Assembly: GCA_025677835.1 (NCBI GenBank)
Contig: JAIXMR010000010.1
Span: 62,001-126,000 of the forward strand
Direction of reading: 5' to 3'
DNA: 64,000 nt
DNA from: Sporodiniella umbellata
Lineage: Eukaryota > Mucoromycota > Mucoromycetes > Mucorales > Rhizopodaceae
Shown: positions 56,281 through 64,000 of the stretch, piece by piece
Numbering within the stretch: the first letter of the stretch is position 1
How the letters are laid out: each line of letters starts with the position of its first letter
Made by a program: the position numbers and the translations under genes
Notes under the pieces: model-generated
What the model was told of the DNA's origin: nothing
Seen by the model: only the letters and a program-made list of their open reading frames with translations
The model's database searches: none

Positions 56281-58033
56281 AGCAATTTCTTGAAAAAAGT
56301 TTTAGCTGCTTTCTATACTTTAAGGTTCAAGCAAACCTCCGTCACATTCTGCAATAGAGTCCTCCTTAGTATTTTGACTCACGCCTTTCATAAGGGACAG
56401 AGAAAAAAAAAAAAGCTTTTCAATCTAGATCTCCTGGTTTTTTTTTCACTCCGCTATGCAGAAATTTTTAGCCCTAGGCCAATACCGACATGGCTAAGTC
56501 TCACAAAACACATGCTGTCTTTTTTAGCTAAAAACTCTCCCAACAAAAACTTCAAAGTCTCTGTTTTCAAAATAGTTGACACAGCCAAATATGGGCAAAA
56601 ATTTCTAGCCCGTCCATGCTCTATGTATTGTTAACACTCTCAGCAGTGCCTACAACCGCATGTTACACTCAGTGTGGGTAAGTTGCATTTTTAGCAGAAA
56701 TATGTTCTTTTGACTCACGCTACTACCGTTTGGTAATTAAATACGATTAGTTTCATACACTTACTGTTAAATTTTTACGCGATCAGGAATAGAGAGCCCT
56801 TTATGCAGTTAATTAAGTTTGTGGACAAAAAAAAAGTGAAATGTTCCTGATTGCAAGGCAGAGCAGTGCATAAAATATGCAGATCAACTGAAACGCTAAT
56901 ATTTGTCACCAATTTTCAAAGCCTTTAGTCTATCGAGAAATTACATGAAACAGACATTTCTTAGCAACAAGAGCTAGCTGCACTTGTGACCACTCATCCG
57001 CTTAAGAGGTGTGGTTTTCTTATAAACAATCAACGTAATAATACAAGTCTCTAACCTTTGTTTGAAAATTTGGAAAAAAAAAAGAGCCAAACATATTTCC
57101 TTGATAGTGTTTTTGAGGGTGGAATGTTGTTTACTTTTGAAAAAGGCGAGAAAATTAAGTATATTTTTTTAAAAAAAATAGACAACAGCCTTTAGTGCCA
57201 TTTACTGTGGCCGTAACTTACTATCAGACTAAAAACTTAGAAAGTATCATCAATCGCAAGATACATAATGATTGTAAGTAAATTGGAGATTTTTTTTAGG
57301 TACATCAATTTTATTAAGACGCCTTAGAATATGTCCTCACACAACTCTTACCAAGGTAGGATTCTTCTGAGACCAATAGCCTATTTTTTTTGTAGAGCGT
57401 AAGTGATCATTCAGCCTTAATACCAAAAAAAAAAAAAAAAAACAAACACAAAGAAGCACAAATTAATCATATCAGACGGTATAGAAATACAGACTAAAAA
57501 AAAAAAACGTTTTTATCAAATAATTTAAGGTAGCAGCAGAATGTATATGTATGCTTTACATAGTCGTCGCGTATAGCCCTGACTGAGTATGCACATCAAA
57601 ATCAGCGAATAGTAAGCTCTCTAAGAAGTACATGCACATTGTTTCTGTAAGGCAAGATATATGAGAACGAAGCGAGTAGCCGTTTTACTTTTTAGCTTTT
57701 AAAAAACTCCGTGTACATTTTTTTAATTTTTACTGCTTTAGGAGTGAAAATGTCTACAATCATCTATTTTTGCTTTTGTAAGCCTCAAAGTACACGTTTT
57801 AAGCATTTTGCAAAAACATGGCGCCTAGTGTTGCTTTTTTTGTCTGTTTGTTTGAGATTTGAGCAAGTATAATGCTTAATATACTCAGAAAATAGCAGAA
57901 CCATATTTGATTTTTTACGCCTTTTGGTAACGATAATTGCGATGTAAAACTTGCTGAGAATTAATAATTGGAGTAAAATGACAACGCTTACCTCTTGCAT
58001 ACAAGATCTTTCTTTTTTGTTTGCCTCCACCCA
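56281..58033. other. Intergenic, no gene seen
   Basis: AT-rich DNA of 1.75 kb between the divergent permease and PIP-motif genes. A 135-codon plus-strand frame at 56227-56634 overlaps permease exon 1 on the other strand, has no family match and is probably chance. A-run patches occur near 57425 and 57496. Confidence 0.55.
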
Positions 58034-59320
58034 ATGTCTTCATTTGGTACTGCTACAAACATTTTTGGGCCAATCATCATTGACAATTCCTTCAACAATT
58101 TTCCTGGTTAGAAGTAGATCTAAATTGACAAATTTCATCTAAACTTTTTTTTTTTAGATCTCATTTTACATAACCCCAAAAACTTAAAAAATGATACAGT
58201 AATGGAAGTTTCTTTTGAATTGGAAAACATACTTGAAGACACTGGCATTCAGATTTTTTGTAGAGAAAGAGTAGAATGGCAAATGTAAGCAAAAAAAAAA
58301 AAAACACCTTCATGTCGAATTAGCTGTCAACCTTATACAATAGTTCTTTTTTGTCAAAAGAAGGATCTTCAAACGATTTTTTGCTTCAGTTGTTCCAGCG
58401 ATACGTAAACATATATCTTAAAATACATGTCTGTCTTCTTATTTATACTTTTTTTTATTTTATATATTTAAGGCTGATGAGGTTCATAGACCACCAAGAA
58501 TAGCTATATTTAAAGTGAAGCATTCCGATCCGAGTATCAAGCAACAGCATATTGCAATATGTAACAAGATGATTGGCGAACAGACTTTTTTAGTAGGTCA
58601 TTTCTTGATTGATGCTACAAACTTTAGAGGGGTTTACAGCCATTTTGGAGACATTATTTTCAAAGAACTTGAACGTACTATAGTAGCCCAGAAAGAAGAT
58701 ATGGCGGACTGTCAGAATAAAGAAAACTCAATAAAGGGCACTACAAAGCATTGTGACGATACCGAAGAATTCAGTATCTATTCAGAGGAAACATTCTTGA
58801 AAAGAGGAGAATCAAGCAACCGTTATTTGGAAGATCAAAAGATGAAGCAACTAAGAGAGCAACGTCAAGAGGAATCCAAAAAAATAGACTTTTACTTCCC
58901 AAAAAAGAAACGAGAAGATAGAAGAAAACAAAAAGAACATACACTTATACCTGCTGCGCTCAGCTCTCTATCCGTAAATGGCGATGATGAAAAGAAAAAG
59001 GTACCAGTATATCCTTGAATATATATATACATACTTGTACTCACATATACGTTTAGCGGCTCAAATTCAAACTTAAAGAGGCCTTTGGAAAGGAAATCAA
59101 CACCGATAGACCTGTAATTATATACCAGAGCTTAAAACACCATATTGTAATATAACATGCTTCATTATATAACTATACTAACTATAGTTTTTGGTTTATC
59201 CTTTATTTTTAGCTACCAATAATGGACAAAATTAGCGATAAACAACTAGATACAATTATAAAATCACACCTTGCATTCCACCAAGATGTTGATACACTTG
59301 TACAATCTTTTATTTCTTAA
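58034..59320 (+). CDS. Unrecognised protein with PIP-box-like motif (spliced, one junction unresolved)
   Basis: Exons that join well: 58034-58106 (MSSFGTATNIFGPIIIDN...), 58158-58284, then after an uncertain part 58473-59000, 59057-59113 and 59213-59320. Between 58284 and 58473 there is a likely small exon near 58363-58410 (FKRFFASVVPAI), but its borders could not be set in phase. The readable product has a beta-rich N-terminal part (VMEVSFELENILEDTGIQIF), a central block (GEQTFLVGHFLIDATNFRGV) and a Lys-rich tail. In the tail SKKIDFYFPKKK resembles a PCNA-interacting (PIP) box with Ser instead of Gln. The helical end is DKISDKQLDTIIKSHL. I do not recognise the family. PCNA or DNA-repair links are only suggested by the motif. 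Confidence 0.6.
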
Positions 59321-59487
59321 AATATATGTTACAACTATCGACTGCTTGATTTGTAAATAAAAACGCTCTTCTTTTTTTTTTTTAAAAAAAAAAAAGAAGG
59401 GCAAAGAGACAGGTAAACAATGAAGAGTTGGATTGAATAAATCACAGCTAGACATTATAGACAAATTATATTATAGGTTTTTTTTAT

Positions 59488-60838
59488 TTAAGCACTTGTT
59501 TTAGAGTGAGTAGCATTCCATGATTTTCCTGTCATAAGACCAGTGATGGTGTTGTTCATCCAGGGTATGTCGCTTTCTTTGACATGAATATTCTTATAAT
59601 GCAACTTCTTGGCTGCAAATTCAAATACATTTGAAACAGTTCTATTCGTGTCTTGACGCCCCAAGTTACCCAAATCCCAATTGTGCTCTACTGTGCTAAG
59701 AGTAGAATAGTCTATACAGCTCAGTTAATTAAATGTCTACTTGAAAAAGATCAAAGACCAAGAGCGACTTACGAGTATAGAACGTATTGTCTTTTGTTCC
59801 CTTCAGTTTTTTGGGTACAGCGCCTAGCAAAAGAGACCAGACCCTGTTTCTAATAGGATATGTTCTTGTCTACATGTACATAAGTTTTTTTTTCTCTATG
59901 TCGTTAAAAATACTTTACCTCATCAAAAGAAATTAGAATTACTGTTTTTTCCAGCAGCTTTTTGTTACTCAGAGTAGACTTAGTGAAGTTAGCTAACCAT
60001 TGACCAGCATAGCTTGCATTTGTGTCTATAAAAAATATTAACCCTCGTCTGTTATACTATTGTTATTATTACCGTGGCCGTCGCTGTTCATATCAGGTGT
60101 ATAGCTTTTAAATTGAAATGTATTAAATTATTTACTTGGTGTTTGAGTAAAACTAGATTTGTCTGCACTTACAACATCCAGTTTGGAAGAGTTCCACTCT
60201 CAATATCTTTATTCAATTGGTTACCTAAAAAAAGATTGTAAAGTGGATGTTTTATAATTTTTTGATGTTTTCTGATATCCTTACCATCGACAATGTTTTG
60301 TAAACGAGTCTTGTTAAGGCCAATGGAGTCAAAAGAAGCAGCAGGGTTGTGTTTGCGTACATAAGTACCAACTCTGTAGTTAGTATTACCGATTGAAGGA
60401 ATATTTTCTTGATACATCTTCCATGTCAAACCCTTTTTTTCCAAAAGGTCAAATATAGTCGAAATATTGGCAGGTATATTATAATAATCGTCGTCCGTTA
60501 TACCAAGGTTTGAACCTGCAGCGGCAGCGACATAGTTTGGCTCTGAAGGGTGCGTAATAGCATTATAGTTGTTCAAAAGAATACCATCCTTAGCAAGGTT
60601 CGCAAAACCAGGAATTTTGGTCATGGTTTCAAAATCCTTTATGATCAAATCAAATTAAACCTTTTTTTTGGTATTAATGTTATTCATTTCTTACCTCGTT
60701 TTCAAACCACACCTGAAGAAAGTGGTCAAAGGCTTTGCCTTTGACTCCATGTTTTGACTGGTGAATCTCAATATGTCCAGCAGACGAGATGCCAGTTACT
60801 ATGGCCAAAGTAGCAAGAATAGTGAAGGAGACTTTCAT
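59488..60838 (-). CDS. Secreted phosphoesterase/acid phosphatase (PF04185-like)
   Basis: Seven exons: 60838-60695, 60636-60285, 60224-60173, 60104-60073, 60025-59919, 59869-59773 and 59711-59488, coding 335 residues. A signal peptide covers about residues 1-20 (MKVSFTILATLAIVTGISSA). Family blocks: HFLQVWFENEDFE (metal site), THPSEPNYVAAAAGSNLG, FYTPDMNSDGHDTN, the segment TVILISFDETRTY across two exons, VEHNWDLGNLGRQD near the end, and several N-glycosylation sites. The enzyme is expected to be extracellular or in the wall and to release phosphate from organic esters. The start at 60838 is preferred over an upstream in-frame Met at 60928 because it begins exactly at the signal peptide. Confidence 0.92.
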
Positions 60839-61000
60839 GTTAATGTAAGCAAGAACAATATTTGAATTGAAGTAGCTCAACACTCGATTTATAAAGACTG
60901 TCTCCTGTACCTGTCTCACATTGATCATTAATTAAACAACAGTGTGTGGTACAGATCTATCTTAGTTTTTATTGTTTTTTATTGTCTTATTCATAAAATT

Positions 61001-63902
61001 TTACACTAAAAGGTCATCTTGCTCAGTTAATTTCTTTGCTTCGTAAAAAATGTCCAATATACGCTCATCCAAATCTGGAGTAAAAACCAACGTTTCAAGG
61101 GTGGCGATAAAGCCTTTGCATTCTTTGTAGTTCTGCAGAAGAGAAGAAAAGGATTAGCCGCGTGGTTTACATAAAAAACACTATTATGCACGTACTACTC
61201 GAAGTATTTCTTTGTACCAGCCAGAAACCCACCAAAAGATTAGTGCTTGGTCTGGTGCTGTTGTATCAATAGATTTGAGAGTACCAACAAACTTTTGGCA
61301 AACAAGTAGGAATACCTCCTTTCTTTCTCTAGTAACTGTTGCAAGAGAGTTTTCAACAATACGAATAGAGTCCAACTCTTGTTGTTCTTCAGCTTCAGTC
61401 ACTAAAACAGTTAAAATAGATCAGTTTCACAGCTATTTTTTTTTTTTTTTTTTGGGTCTCAATTTACTTTCAGTTGCCTCCAACTCGGCTCGCTTTGCTT
61501 TGTTTGTTTCATGAACAGATTGTAAGCTATCCAATTTGCTCTTTACTTGAGTAACGCGGGAGTTTACTTTGCCTAGTGTGTTTTTCAAAATTTCCCAGAT
61601 AAAAGATCTTTTCACGAATGTAAGAAAGAGAAAATGTCCAAAGCGTCGATGACACTTACCTTCCTGCGTATTTTAGCTGGTTTTCTTCAAATACCCAAGT
61701 AATGACAGAAGTAGGGTCGATAACTCTGTAATTTAAGAGCTTATCTAGAAGAATACACATAAACTGAATTGAGCGGTCAGTAAACAACCCTTAACTGGAA
61801 AATTTTTCCTTATTCTGGAAATTACCTGTGTATTGTGTTCCCAGAAAGATGCCAAGATCTGTACAGTATGAAGACGACCTTCAGGTGTCGAATTGAGGAA
61901 CCGCAATACGTCCAAATATCTTTCCACTACATTCAAGATATGAGAGAAACTCTTAGAGCCCACGAGAAGTAAAGACTGCACAAACAATTCTCTGATGTAG
62001 GATTGCTGTTCTACCTCCCCTTTTCCTTCACTGGCTGCTTCGTCTTTATATTTAGAAAGCATTTCGCGGACTTCTTCTACATTTTTTTTAGTGCGAAGGC
62101 TATCAATAATTGTCTTGGACTTTTCGTGTGAAGGGTCAGCTTTGTCACTATATTTGAACTGGGGAGAGGGGGCAGATTCCGAAAGGAAAATGTGAAAGTT
62201 TTCTGGAAGCATAGACTTGATACGATCGTAATAGCTGAGTCTAATTTCCTTCTCCAATACTTCTTTCAAAAAACAGAACTGTTGAGATAAGGGATTCATA
62301 GTGATAGCGCCTTCCCTATAAAGCAAAAAGTTAGTTAGTTTGTGAAAGTCTTGAAATAAATAAATAGCCTTTTCTTACCATGCTTGCCAATCCCATTGAA
62401 AACCAAAGTTACTTAAGTGATGAGAGAACCAAGAATACAAACGGTTGATACATTCAACGTCCATTTTATCTAAACGATCATATAGGGTTTTGACACCTCT
62501 ACCGAGAGCCATAGGAAACTTTGATCCGTCAACTCTGCACAACTCAATAATAACAGATGCATAAAAGACTTGACGGAAGTCAGAGGATGGCAGACGAAGC
62601 ATATGAGCAAATACGGTCTATGACGGATAACAATGAATATGTTGTACAGTTTTTTTGAGCTTTCTCTTATTTTACCTCAACCAGCAAATCTGAAATACTC
62701 CATCCGGGCTCCTCCTCATCCTCATCCTCTTCCATAGGCTCATCCGAATCCGAAGAGCGTTTGAAATATCTCGCTTCGCAGTTGTGGGGTAAATTCAGTA
62801 AATACTTTGCACAATCTTTACGGTTGACCTCGTATAAGAATATAGTATCTGCCATTAACTCTTGTAGGATAAAATATTCAATACTGTCGTGTTGAGGGAC
62901 TACAGGCAGTGTTACCCCTTCATCGTTTACTAACATTTTGAAGGTAGGAGCAGGGGTAAGGTATTCTGTGGAATCCTGGTGAGCGGGCAAGATAGCTTTA
63001 GGCAACTCGTGTTGAAGAGCAGAGCTAAATTCAACGTCAAACCATCTGTAAGGTTTAGGAATGAGTGACAGCTAAGCATTCGTATACAAAGATACAACAA
63101 TTTTAGTTTCTAATGCTTTTTAGTTTTTTTTTTTTCTTTTCTCTTACCTTCCAAGATTTTCCTTGAAGTTCTTGAATAAGAGACCAAATATGAGTCAAGG
63201 GCTAATTACAACCAACAATAAAATAATTAAAACCATCTTTTCTTCATCAAATAATAATAACCAACCTCTTCCTTTCGGTCACCAAATCGCTCATCGCTAT
63301 AAGAAGAAAGCAACTTCAGTCTGTTACTACTGTCTCTACGCTGCATGTAAATCTCAATTTTTCTTAAAATCTGATCGAATTCATGAGAACTGCGTTCATT
63401 GAGTTCTCTAGCGCACCAAGGGAGAGTAGACAATACGGTGTAAACAATGCTGTCCAAACGTTTACAAAGCTGGTTGGTTTCATCCAAATCAGCCAAAACT
63501 TCCAACAAGAGGTTGGCATAAGCAGTAGGTGTGACAACGTTGGCGTTGACGAGTTCACCATAAAACCTCAAGAACTGCTTCACCTTGAACCAATTGGACT
63601 CAGCCAACATATTAGTGAAAAGCATGTTGAAATGAGCCATCAGTTTGGCTACAATATCGTTTCTAGACACGTTCAACAATCCAATTAAAGTACCATAGAT
63701 GGGGGCTTTTGCAGGCAATTCGCATACACTATGGATATCAAACAAAAAAATTTCAACAAAAAGGCTTGTATTTACAAACAAGCAATATATAAATAGTTTA
63801 CCATGCTGCAAGTGTATTTTGTACGGTATCCGGGTATTTAGAATAGTCGTTATCCAAAATATTTCTCATTTTTGTCAAATTGACCTGTAGCTCAGGTGTA
63901 AA
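61001..63902 (-). CDS. Nuclear cap-binding protein subunit 1 (CBP80), N-terminus outside window
   Basis: Ten exons are visible: 63902-63802 (its upstream limit is uncertain), 63728-63266, 63201-63148, 63071-62676, 62617-62379, 62315-61826, 61763-61660, 61607-61468, 61401-61196 and 61132-61001. These give about 774 residues, ending DERILDIFYEAKKLTEQDDL. The MIF4G-like repeats are clear (PIYGTLIGLLNVSRNDIVAK; WCARELNERS; PYRWFDVEFSSALQHELP; VIDPTSVITWVF). Together with CBP20 it binds the m7G cap and links RNA to splicing, export and decay. An Asp/Glu-rich insert (EPMEEDEDEEE) lies mid-protein. The first exons lie beyond 64000. Confidence 0.93.
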
Positions 63903-64000
63903 CTTTTTTGTGAAGGGAAAGGAAGGTATTGAGTTAGTTTTGACAGAAAATGTATAGAAAAGCAAAAACAAAACAAAAGAGATAGGAAGGAAAGTGTACC
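63903..64000 (-). other. Probable intron or upstream coding part of the cap-binding protein gene
   Basis: On the minus strand a TTTCTGTCAAAACTAACTCA stretch (a branch-site-like CTAAC) is followed by ...CACAAAAAAG just before the exon at 63902. This suggests an intron here, although the frame also stays open a little further upstream. Confidence 0.45.

Noticed and set aside
56227..56634. 135-codon plus-strand frame upstream of the permease
   Set aside because: It overlaps permease exon 1 on the opposite strand, is Phe/Lys-rich and shows no domain.

Overview
The window is nuclear DNA of a filamentous fungus, most likely an early-diverging one (Mucoromycota, probably Mucorales). Evidence: an AT-rich background, protein genes cut by many short GT...AG introns (about 45-90 nt), fungal orthologues such as the septin Cdc12, a Vnx1-type exchanger and conventional kinesin, a GT17 glycosyltransferase and an FHIP/RAI16-like protein, and decayed LINE and DIRS-type retrotransposons. 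The species assignment is inference. All exon models were built by hand from splice signals, frame and family similarity.

Left arm (1-13001), gene-dense: 3' part of a kinesin-1 heavy chain (+), an acidic protein with PAH-like helical repeats (-), a GC-richer unresolved stretch, a Vnx1/CAX cation/H+ antiporter (-), a STIMATE-family membrane protein (-), a GT17 N-acetylglucosaminyltransferase (-) and a hexokinase (-).

Middle (13002-41400), gene-poor and repeat-rich: a decayed LINE (about 14040-15940), mitochondrial acyl carrier protein (+), a broken ORF with an E-x-Q motif, a nine-exon cytochrome P450 (-), then a giant inverted repeat (25021-37215). Its two arms of about 4.78 kb are almost identical and flank a 2.6-kb spacer holding a decayed DIRS-like reverse transcriptase/RNase H. 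Each arm itself carries diverged inverted ends of about 0.9 kb, so the structure is a palindrome of foldback-like elements. Beyond it lies a pseudogene copy of the acyl carrier protein whose 5' part is inverted in place, and then a Ube2J-type ubiquitin-conjugating enzyme (+).

Right arm (41747-64000), gene-dense: septin Cdc12 (+), FHIP-like dynein/Hook cargo adaptor (-), ecdysoneless/SGT1 homologue (+), arrestin-domain protein (-), CHORD-CS co-chaperone (-), FKBP12 (+), APC-family permease (-), an unrecognised gene with a PIP-like motif (+), a secreted phosphoesterase/acid phosphatase (-) and the nuclear cap-binding protein NCBP1 (-, N-terminus outside the window).

The genes are ordinary housekeeping functions with no operon-like logic. 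CHORD protein and FKBP12 share a divergent promoter, and FHIP and ecdysoneless share another. No tRNA, rRNA or CRISPR was seen.
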